Below, piece after piece: positions 1-4,958 of a stretch of 12,914 nucleotides of DNA; position 1 is the first letter of the stretch; every line of letters begins with the position of its first letter. The stretch spans positions 19,249-32,162 of the forward strand of contig HF988088.1 in the NCBI GenBank assembly GCA_000434635.1, given 5' to 3'. Origin of the DNA: Firmicutes bacterium CAG:110. GTDB taxonomy: Bacteria > Bacillota > Clostridia > Oscillospirales > Oscillospiraceae. Below the pieces are notes generated by a model that saw only the letters and a list, made by a program, of their open reading frames with translations, did not search any database and had not been told where the DNA came from. The position numbers and the translations under genes are program-made.

Positions 1-752
1 TCAGACGTGTGACGGTGGAGCACGATCTCCGGTTTCGTGCAGACCAGCACCGGCTGAGCGTCTTCCGCCGAATCCGTGGGCAGGTCGCAGCTCAGAACCT
101 GCTCCCATTCATAGCAGGCATCGGTATGACTATGGTCGCTGTCGATGCCGCAGGTCAGTTCCCGGGACGTCTTATAGCAGTTCTCGTCATGCTGGTGTTC
201 CTCGGATTCTTCCAGGCCGCAGGCAAGCACGGCGGTCTCGGTGTAGCAGGCATCCGTATGGACATGCTCCCCGCAGACCAGATCGCCCCGCACCGACGTA
301 TAGCAGCCCTCCGCGTGGGTATGTTCTTCCGGCAGGGCATAGCAGCCGGCAGTGTGCCGGTGTGCCTCAATCTCGGGAAGCGGACACCAGAGATTCCCGG
401 TTTCGTCATAGCAGCGGGAATCATGGCTGTGAACCACAAAATCGGCATACCCGCACCTTGGATTTCCGTCGGCATCATAGCAGTCCGCCGTGTGCCGGTG
501 AATTTCCAGCGTCTTCGCGCTGCACACGGGAACCCTTTTCTCAACCGACGTCACCTGCGCATAGCAGGCGTCCGTGTGGGTGTGCTCCGGGATGTCACAT
601 TGCTTTTCCAGTGTGATCGCCGGCAGAATCAGCGCATAGGTGGTACAGAATACCACCACACCGGCAAGCACGGTCACTACCCGATGCCGGAGGCGCTTCC
701 TCTTATGCACCTTCGTGTATTTTTCCGCACCCCGCAGAACATCATACTTCAT
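1..752 (-). CDS. Membrane-anchored HxHxxxCY-repeat surface protein (3' end cut by window edge)
   Basis: An open frame runs on the minus strand from an ATG at 752 to base 1 without a stop. The N-terminus is basic (roughly residues 10-24 are rich in Lys/Arg). One hydrophobic segment follows, containing VVVFCTTYALILPAIT, as in exported surface proteins of gut Clostridia. The rest, facing outward, is a tandem array of about nine units with the core HxHxxxCY, usually followed 8-12 residues later by another Cys (examples HTHTDACY, HRHTADCY, HSHDSRCY, HTHAEGCY, HQHDENCY). The unit spacing is uneven, about 20-30 residues. Metal binding or disulfide crosslinking by these Cys/His units is my inference. 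An in-frame ATG at 767 is possible but has its purine-rich site directly abutting it; the 752 start has AAGGG four bases upstream. It lies just after the signal peptidase stop, so it is probably co-transcribed. The C-terminus, where adhesin or sortase domains would sit, is outside the window. Confidence 0.85.
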   Translation of the reverse strand, partial: MKYDVLRGAEKYTKVHKRKRLRHRVVTVLAGVVVFCTTYALILPAITLEKQCDIPEHTHTDACYAQVTSVEKRVPVCSAKTLEIHRHTADCYDADGNPRCGYADFVVHSHDSRCYDETGNLWCPLPEIEAHRHTAGCYALPEEHTHAEGCYTSVRGDLVCGEHVHTDACYTETAVLACGLEESEEHQHDENCYKTSRELTCGIDSDHSHTDACYEWEQVLSCDLPTDSAEDAQPVLVCTKPEIVLHRHTS

Positions 753-772
753 ATATCCCTTCACCATCCTTC

Positions 773-1363
773 CTATCTCAATGCGCCGAAGTCCGGCAGA
801 GGCCAGACCCGGAATACGATTCTTCCGACGATCTGCTCATCGGAAATGCAGCCGACCGCGGTACTGCGGGAATCCACCGAGGTGGAACGGTGATCGCCCA
901 CACAGAAGTAACGGTTATCCGGCACCTGATAAGGCAGCGTAATGTCACATTCTCCAAGCGCTTTTTCCGTCAGGTACGGTTCCTCCAGCAGCCTTCCGTC
1001 CACGGATACATTTCCGCTTTCGTCGATATCCACCCATTGGCCGGGGCCGGCAATACAGCGCTTCACCAGAATCTTGTTTCCCAGGTAGAACGCCACCAGG
1101 TCGCCGGGTTCAAAGCCCGAGCCCTTGACGGAGAGGACAATATCCCCCTCATTCAGCGTGGGCGTCATGGAAGACCCGTAGATCTGCAGCACGGGCATCC
1201 AGATGGTAGCCACCAGCACGGCTACAGCCGCAACAACCACAAGCGTATAGACGGTGCTGCGAAGAACGCGTTTATACCGCCGTTTGTATTTTTCTCTGCC
1301 AAGCTCCGCCTCCAGCTGTTCCAGAGTCGGGGGCTCGGGAGATTTCCACGATTTCGACTTCAT
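773..1363 (-). CDS. lepB: Type I signal peptidase
   Basis: A 196-residue membrane serine protease that removes signal peptides from exported proteins at the outer face of the membrane. Residues 1-35 are charged and cytoplasmic, and about 37-58 form one transmembrane helix. Then come the S26 boxes: the SSMTPTL box with nucleophile Ser65, the Lys101 general base in ILVKRCIAGPG, and the late box GDHRSTSVDSR near 157-166 (more often GDNR...SxDSR, so His replaces the usual Asn). The length is typical of Gram-positive SipS-like enzymes. Its start overlaps the stop of the upstream coiled-coil gene by four bases (ATGA), implying translational coupling. The next gene downstream begins only 6-21 bases after its stop. 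The context suggests it processes the HxHxxxCY-repeat surface protein or others like it, but a housekeeping role is equally possible. Confidence 0.93.
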   Translation of the reverse strand: MKSKSWKSPEPPTLEQLEAELGREKYKRRYKRVLRSTVYTLVVVAAVAVLVATIWMPVLQIYGSSMTPTLNEGDIVLSVKGSGFEPGDLVAFYLGNKILVKRCIAGPGQWVDIDESGNVSVDGRLLEEPYLTEKALGECDITLPYQVPDNRYFCVGDHRSTSVDSRSTAVGCISDEQIVGRIVFRVWPLPDFGALR

Positions 1364-1626
1364 AACTCTCCGCTTCCCTTTTCCGACATAAGACGCACGT
1401 TTTCCAGATATTGCTGCGCGGCTTTGTCCGCGGCCTCAAATACACGATTCAGCTGCAGCGCCGCCTCCGCAAGGGAACCGGCTTTTTCAACCGCTATTCT
1501 GCGATCCCGGAGCTGCGCCTCCGCACGCTCCAGCCTGATTTTCAATTGACGGTTTTCTTCCGTCTGCGCAATCAGCATTTCCAGCAGCTCGCTCCGGCTT
1601 AACCGTCTCAGTTCCTTATCCGTCAT
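1360..1626 (-). CDS. Small coiled-coil protein upstream of signal peptidase
   Basis: An 88-residue, highly charged, almost entirely helical protein with no signal peptide or membrane segment. It begins MTDKELRRLSRSELLEMLI and continues with an E/R/Q-rich heptad-like stretch (about 24-47), then an Ala-rich helix (about 50-75) ending near LENVRLMSEKG. I chose the ATG at 1626 because GGAGGGAAG lies at 1639-1631, eight bases from it as GGAGG; an upstream in-frame TTG at 1641 overlaps that site and is unlikely. The stop overlaps the lepB start (ATGA), so the two are coupled. I recall similar short proteins beside signal peptidases in gut Firmicutes, but I know of no established function. A scaffold or partner for membrane export is only a guess. 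Confidence 0.8.
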   Translation of the reverse strand: MTDKELRRLSRSELLEMLIAQTEENRQLKIRLERAEAQLRDRRIAVEKAGSLAEAALQLNRVFEAADKAAQQYLENVRLMSEKGSGEL

Positions 1627-1742
1627 CCGACTTCCCTCCAATCTGCGCTTACGGCTGAAAGCAGAAAAAAGCAGCGGTCATTTTCCTGCCCGTCATTCCC
1701 ACAATGTAGCTAAAAGACCTGATTCCCGGTGATATACAGGAA

Positions 1743-1758
1743 TTGGAATCGTTTCCAA
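1743..1758 (-). promoter_or_regulatory. Palindrome in leader of the signal peptidase operon (operator candidate)
   Basis: A perfect inverted repeat, TTGGAA-TCGT-TTCCAA, lies roughly 7-22 bases downstream of the start expected from the promoter at 1772-1800. That is a usual position for a repressor site. No regulator gene is visible, so the role is inferred from position and symmetry alone. Confidence 0.35.
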
Positions 1759-1771
1759 CCTCTTAATACAG

Positions 1772-1800
1772 ATGATATCACGTTTAACACGTAAATGCAA
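1772..1800 (-). promoter_or_regulatory. Candidate sigma-A promoter for the coiled-coil/lepB/surface-protein operon
   Basis: Read on the minus strand: -35 TTGCAT (1800-1795), a 17-base spacer, and -10 TATCAT (1777-1772). The -10 matches consensus at five of six positions; the -35 is weaker. It would give a leader of about 140 nt before the ATG at 1626. Confidence 0.5.
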
Positions 1801-2284
1801 CCATTGATCGTCGAATATTGTGTGTCAGAATTAACGAATTTTCAGCTTTATTTTTGTTAATTATTTCCCACTCCGGAAATAAGACGAAGCATTCCCGCCA
1901 TCCGTGCGCTTCTGCGCAGGAGATTCTGGAGGACGTATCGGAAATGCCCGAATTTAGAGAAGAGAAAAAGCTCACCCGCAGTGTCAGCTACTGAAAACTG
2001 TGAAAGGGAAAACCGGGAATGAGCAGTTTTACCAAAGCGGTGATATCTTTTAAGACTAGTATAGTGTATTTTACCGGATTCGTCAATACCCTGTAACAAG
2101 CAATATTCCCCACCCTTTCACACAAGGCGCCTCAATTTCTCTGTAATTTGACAGTATTTTCTTCGCGAGAGGATATGTCACAATCCGGAAGCTCGGTTCC
2201 TTTCAATAAGGAAAGGAATCCATGTCCCCATTGCGGCGTTGCCCTAAGCGTGTCGGAGTTCTGCAAGCTATGTACAATAAATAA
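1801..2284. other. Stretch without a convincing gene
   Basis: AT-richer than its neighbours. It contains the minus-strand promoter at 2058-2086 and a small hairpin (TTCCTTTC at 2197-2204 against GAAAGGAA at 2211-2218). Two plus-strand open segments look protein-like but lack a usable start or stop. One ends at the TGA at 1992-1994 (tail EILEDVSEMPEFREEKK). The other, near 2220-2280, carries a CPHC-x9-CKLC zinc-ribbon pattern. They may be relics of decayed genes. I see no intact coding region. Confidence 0.4.
2058..2086 (-). promoter_or_regulatory. Strong sigma-A promoter, minus strand
   Basis: On the minus strand: -35 TTGACG (2086-2081), an exact 17-base spacer, and -10 TATACT (2063-2058). 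Each hexamer is one base off consensus. It points toward the lepB operon about 425 bases away, so it may give that operon a long leader or drive an unrecognised short RNA. Confidence 0.6.
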
Positions 2285-2322
2285 AGCAGCACGCCCTGCC
2301 AATCAAGGCAGGGCGTGCTGCT
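2285..2322 (-). terminator. Terminator of tRNA-Gly, possibly bidirectional
   Basis: A perfect 16-bp stem (2285-2300 against 2307-2322) with a six-base loop starts six bases beyond the tRNA CCA end. On the minus strand it is followed by TTTATTTATT. On the plus strand it is followed by ATTTTT, so it could also stop rightward transcription. Confidence 0.85.
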
Positions 2323-2327
2323 ATTTT

Positions 2328-2401
2328 TGGAGCAGGATACGGGAGTCGAACCCGCCTTCACAGCTTGGGAAGCTGTTGTACTACCGATGTACGAATCCTG
2401 C
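2328..2401 (-). tRNA. tRNA-Gly (anticodon CCC)
   Basis: A 74-nt cloverleaf on the minus strand, counting the encoded 3' CCA. The acceptor stem GCAGGAT pairs with ATCCTGC, with discriminator T followed by CCA. The D arm is GTAC-ATCGGTA-GTAC. The anticodon stem ACAGC/GCTGT encloses loop TTCCCAA, giving anticodon CCC, which reads GGG glycine codons. The T arm is GCGGG/CCCGT around TTCGACT, with one G-T pair. It has a dedicated promoter at 2412-2440 and a terminator immediately downstream. Confidence 0.96.
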
Positions 2402-2411
2402 GTACAGGTGC

Positions 2412-2440
2412 ATTATAGCAGAGCCGCATGAAAAAAGCAA
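2412..2440 (-). promoter_or_regulatory. Promoter of tRNA-Gly
   Basis: Minus strand: perfect -10 TATAAT (2417-2412) with an upstream TGC extended element, a 17-base spacer, and a weaker -35 TTGCTT (2440-2435). The predicted start is only a few bases before the mature tRNA 5' end. Confidence 0.75.
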
Positions 2441-2469
2441 CCATTTTTTGTCGGAAAAGGGAATCCCGG

Positions 2470-2498
2470 TTGAGGAAAAGCATCAGATGTGCTATATT
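2470..2498 (+). promoter_or_regulatory. Promoter of the 75-residue protein gene
   Basis: -35 TTGAGG (2470-2475), a 17-base spacer, and -10 TATATT (2493-2498), preceded by TGC. It is divergent from the tRNA promoter, with about 30 bases between the two -35 hexamers. Confidence 0.6.
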
Positions 2499-2512
2499 AG
2501 GGAAAAAGGACA

Positions 2513-2531
2513 GCCCGGCAAAATGCCGGGC
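2513..2531 (+). promoter_or_regulatory. Hairpin at the 5' end of the short-gene transcript
   Basis: A perfect 8-bp stem, GCCCGGCA-AAA-TGCCGGGC, lies about 30 bases before the start codon and close to the predicted transcript start. It has no U-tract, so it is more likely an mRNA-stabilising or regulatory hairpin than a terminator. Confidence 0.5.
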
Positions 2532-2560
2532 AGAGCCGTGATTTGTAAGGAGAAACGCTT

Positions 2561-2788
2561 ATGGCAGAATATGAGCTGGTTTACGAGATCAAGAACCTTT
2601 GCCGCAACAACCAGATGCGGGACGTCTTCTTTGAAGAGGTGGAATGCGATGACCCGGAGGCCTATCTCCGCGGCCGCCTGAAGGGAAAAACAGTGGAATT
2701 TTCCACAGAAAAAGGCACGGGCGGCAGCGTGACCATCCACGCGGTGGTGGACGGGCTGATCCAGAAGTACGTGTTCACGCCGGTGTGA
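2561..2788 (+). CDS. Small hypothetical protein, 75 residues
   Basis: A complete reading frame with a strong site (AAGGAG at 2547-2552, eight bases from the ATG) and its own promoter, so I regard it as real. The product is soluble and slightly acidic, with no signal peptide, membrane helix or recognisable metal motif. The N-terminal half is charged (EIKNLCRN, FFEEVECDDPEAYLRGR). The C-terminal half reads as alternating beta strands (KTVEFSTEKG, SVTIHAVVDG, QKYVFTPV), suggesting a small alpha/beta fold. I do not recognise the family. It stands alone between the tRNA and the acetyl-CoA synthase cluster. No terminator is visible before the cooC promoter, so read-through into that operon is possible. 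Confidence 0.75.
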   Translation: MAEYELVYEIKNLCRNNQMRDVFFEEVECDDPEAYLRGRLKGKTVEFSTEKGTGGSVTIHAVVDGLIQKYVFTPV

Positions 2789-2863
2789 CAAAAATATCCA
2801 CTTGCAGCCGTCGGATAAATGAGAGTTGGGCAAGTTTTCTGAAAAAATTTCGCAAATTATGGG

Positions 2864-2892
2864 TTGAATTTAGATGGCATATGTGATACGAT
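2864..2892 (+). promoter_or_regulatory. Candidate promoter of the cooC-acsD-acsCE operon
   Basis: -35 TTGAAT (2864-2869), a 17-base spacer, and -10 TACGAT (2887-2892), four of six matches in each hexamer. The start would be near 2899, leaving a leader of about 217 nt before cooC. Confidence 0.5.
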
Positions 2893-2898
2893 AAGTTA

Positions 2899-3115
2899 GT
2901 ACCGATATGGGCGAAGTGCGCCCGTAGGGCAAAGTCACCATCCGCAGTCAAAAACGGCTCCCGAGCCATGAGTGCGCGTGGTGACGCGGCCTGTATGGAC
3001 GAAATTCCGACCTGTCGGCCGCTCCTTTTCCGCTTTCGCCGGAAGGGAGAAAACGCGGGAGGGGCTGCGCTCCGAACCTGCGTTACGCAAAATCACTTTT
3101 AAGGAGAACCAGACT
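2899..3115 (+). promoter_or_regulatory. Long structured leader of the acetyl-CoA synthase operon (riboswitch candidate, class unknown)
   Basis: Several stems can be read directly. GGGCG/CGCCC lies at 2909-2923. GTCACCA (2934-2940) pairs with TGGTGAC (2979-2985) and encloses a GGCT/AGCC hairpin near 2956-2967. GCGGCC (2986-2991) pairs with GGCCGC (3017-3022). A CTCC-TTTTCCG stem pairs with CGGAAGGGAG near 3022-3049. CGCGGG pairs with CCTGCG further on, before the ribosome site at 3101-3106. The frame is open through part of this region, but the cooC family start and RBS lie at 3116, so it is leader and not coding. I cannot match it to a known riboswitch class by eye. Confidence 0.5.
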
Positions 3116-3883
3116 ATGGCACCTCATACCATTGCCGTTGCCGGAAAGGGCGGCGTGGGCAAAACCACTACCTGCGGCATGATCATCGACTACCTGTGCG
3201 CAAAGAAGCGCGGCCCCGTCCTTGTGGTGGACGCCGACGCCAATTCCAACCTGAACGAAGTTCTGGGCGTGGAGGTGGAGACCTCTCTCGGCCAGATCCG
3301 GGAGGAAATGGCACAGGCAGAGCTGAAAGGCACCATTCCCAAGGGCATGACCAAGGCGGACTACGCGGAAATGAAGTTCGGCGACGCCCTGATCGAGGAC
3401 GACGATTTCGACATGCTGGTCATGGGACGCACCCAGGGCAAGGGCTGCTACTGCTATGTCAACGGCGTGCTGCAATCTCAGCTTGGCAAGTATCTGCCCA
3501 ACTATTCCTACGTGGTCATGGACAACGAGGCGGGGCTGGAGCATATCGCCCGGGGGACGCTCCCCCATGTGGACACCATGCTTCTGATTTCCGACTGCTC
3601 CCGCCGGGGCGTTCAGGCCGTGGCGAGAATCGCCGAAATGATCGACGAGATGGGCTTAAACCCCGGACAGATGGGCCTGATCATCAACCGCGCGCCGGAC
3701 GGAAAGCTGGACGACGGCGTCCGTGCCGAGATCGAAAAGCACGGTCTCAAGCTCTTCGGCGTTCTGCCTCACGACGAGGCGGTTTACCGCTGCGACTGCG
3801 ACGGCAATCCGTCCGCGAAGCTCCCGGACAGCGACCCCATGAAGGTCGCGCTGCGGGGAATTATGCAGTCTATCGGCCTGTGA
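3116..3883 (+). CDS. cooC: CooC/AcsF-type nickel-insertion ATPase for CODH/ACS maturation
   Basis: A 255-residue cytoplasmic MinD/ParA-like ATPase. In this family ATP-driven dimerisation delivers nickel to CO dehydrogenase or to the A-cluster of acetyl-CoA synthase (the latter paralogue is called AcsF). Visible features: deviant Walker A GKGGVGKT at 10-17, the VVDADANSNL segment at about 37-46, a CxC pair Cys111/Cys113 (GKGCYCYVN) that binds metal at the dimer interface in CooC, and the family signature MDNEAGLEHIAR at about 135-146. The start is ATG 3116, with AAGGAG nine bases upstream; a longer frame upstream is leader RNA. Full length. It is the first gene of the operon, 113 bases before acsD, with no terminator between them. 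Its place next to acsD/acsC/acsB and the lack of acsA in the window favour an AcsF-like role, but sequence by eye cannot separate CooC from AcsF. Confidence 0.93.
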   Translation: MAPHTIAVAGKGGVGKTTTCGMIIDYLCAKKRGPVLVVDADANSNLNEVLGVEVETSLGQIREEMAQAELKGTIPKGMTKADYAEMKFGDALIEDDDFDMLVMGRTQGKGCYCYVNGVLQSQLGKYLPNYSYVVMDNEAGLEHIARGTLPHVDTMLLISDCSRRGVQAVARIAEMIDEMGLNPGQMGLIINRAPDGKLDDGVRAEIEKHGLKLFGVLPHDEAVYRCDCDGNPSAKLPDSDPMKVALRGIMQSIGL

Positions 3884-3900
3884 GCCGGTAAACCCGCAGG

Positions 3901-3960
3901 ATGCCGGGCGGCATTCCGCGGCAGAAACACATCCATAATTGCGCCGGGCGGTTTCCGCCC
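3901..3960 (+). promoter_or_regulatory. Intercistronic hairpins between cooC and acsD
   Basis: ATGCC-GGGC-GGCAT at 3901-3914 and GGGCGG-TTT-CCGCCC at 3946-3960. Neither is followed by a T-run, so they are not terminators. They may affect mRNA processing or the relative expression of cooC and acsD. Confidence 0.35.
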
Positions 3961-3996
3961 CGCGTGTGGAAAATATATCAAGGGGGATTACAAATT

Positions 3997-4938
3997 ATGG
4001 CTTTCACTCCTAAAACGGCACCCTTCAGCGGCAAGATCAATGCCGTGACGCTGGGCACCGGTGACAAGGCAATCGTCATCGGCGGTCAGAACGTGATGCC
4101 GTTTTACACCTTCGATGCTGCCATCGAACACGCGCCCAAGATCGGCATTGAAATTTCCGATCTGGCAACACAGTGGGATGCTCCTGCTCTGAAGGAGTTC
4201 TACGCCGGCTGCACCACCATGGTTGACTTTGCCAAGAAGGCGGAGACCATGCCCGGCGCGGATTTCCTGTGCCTGCACTTCGAGTCCGCAGATCCCAACG
4301 GCGCCAACCGCTCCGTTGCCGACTGTGTGGCCGACGCCAAGGCTGTCGCCGAGGCGACCACCATGCCCATCGTGGTCATGGGCTGCAAGAACATCGAGAA
4401 GGACGGCGAGCTGTTCAGCAAGATCGCTGAGGCGCTGCAGGGCAAGAACATTCTGGTTCTGTCCGCCCGGAACGAGGACTACAAGACCGTCGGTGCTTCC
4501 GTCGCTCTGGCTTACGGCCAGAAGGTCGGCGCTGAGACCGCTGACGACATCAACCTCGCCAAGCAGCTGAACATCATGCTCAAGGGCCTCTCCATCAACC
4601 CTGAGAACATCGTCATGAACATCGGCACCGCCGCCGTGGGCTACGGCTTCGAGTACGTGGCCTCCACCCTGGACCGTGTCCGTCTGGCCGCTCTGGCGCA
4701 GTCCGATGCCGACCTGCAGATGCCCATCATGTCCCCCGTGTCTCCCGACGCCTGGGCCGTGAAGGAATCCACCGCTTCCGAAGAAGATGAGCCCGAATGG
4801 GGCAGCCGGGAAGAGCGCGCGATCGGGATGGAAGTCTCCACCGCCGCTGCCAACCTGACCGGCGGCGCTGACGCTGTCATCATGCGTCATCCCGCAGCCG
4901 TTGCCACCATCAAGAAGTTCATCACGGATCTCGTGTAA
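3997..4938 (+). CDS. acsD: Corrinoid iron-sulfur protein small (delta) subunit
   Basis: A 313-residue cytoplasmic TIM-barrel protein, the partner of AcsC in the CoFeSP heterodimer that carries the methyl group from methyl-THF to acetyl-CoA synthase. In the family this subunit caps the corrinoid held by the large subunit. Recognisable parts are the opening FSGKINAVTLG, the early GGQNVMPFYTFD segment, DFLCLHFESADPNGANRS (about 88-105), NILVLSARNEDYKTVGA, MNIGTAAVGYGFEYV (about 205-220), and the C-terminal EWGSREERAIGMEV and ADAVIMRHP motifs. The length is close to other AcsD proteins. I chose ATG 3997 because of the AAGGGGGA site just upstream and because homologues begin at about this point; the frame is open further upstream but that lies over intercistronic hairpins. 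It is separated from the next gene by only 20 bases. Confidence 0.95.
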   Translation: MAFTPKTAPFSGKINAVTLGTGDKAIVIGGQNVMPFYTFDAAIEHAPKIGIEISDLATQWDAPALKEFYAGCTTMVDFAKKAETMPGADFLCLHFESADPNGANRSVADCVADAKAVAEATTMPIVVMGCKNIEKDGELFSKIAEALQGKNILVLSARNEDYKTVGASVALAYGQKVGAETADDINLAKQLNIMLKGLSINPENIVMNIGTAAVGYGFEYVASTLDRVRLAALAQSDADLQMPIMSPVSPDAWAVKESTASEEDEPEWGSREERAIGMEVSTAAANLTGGADAVIMRHPAAVATIKKFITDLV

Positions 4939-4958
4939 TCGGAAGGAGGATACATACA

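Noticed and set aside
9..893. 294-codon plus-strand open frame at the left edge
   Set aside because: It is the antisense shadow of the Cys/His-repeat gene and the end of lepB. The minus-strand frame has a clear membrane anchor, repeated motifs and an operon context.
1788..1994. Plus-strand open segment ending in EILEDVSEMPEFREEKK...
   Set aside because: The tail looks protein-like, but there is no start codon with a ribosome site and the upstream part is AT-rich and low quality. At most it is a gene remnant.
1857..2099. 80-codon minus-strand frame
   Set aside because: It starts at a TTG upstream of the promoter at 2058-2086 and has no ribosome site or family resemblance.
2148..2681. 177-codon plus-strand frame
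   Set aside because: It runs straight through the tRNA-Gly, its terminator and the promoter and start of the 75-residue gene, so it cannot be one protein. Only the zinc-ribbon-like part is noted as a possible relic.
2972..3115. N-terminal extension of CooC
   Set aside because: The frame is open, but the extension has no family resemblance, lies over structured leader, and the ATG at 3116 has a strong ribosome site directly before the P-loop.
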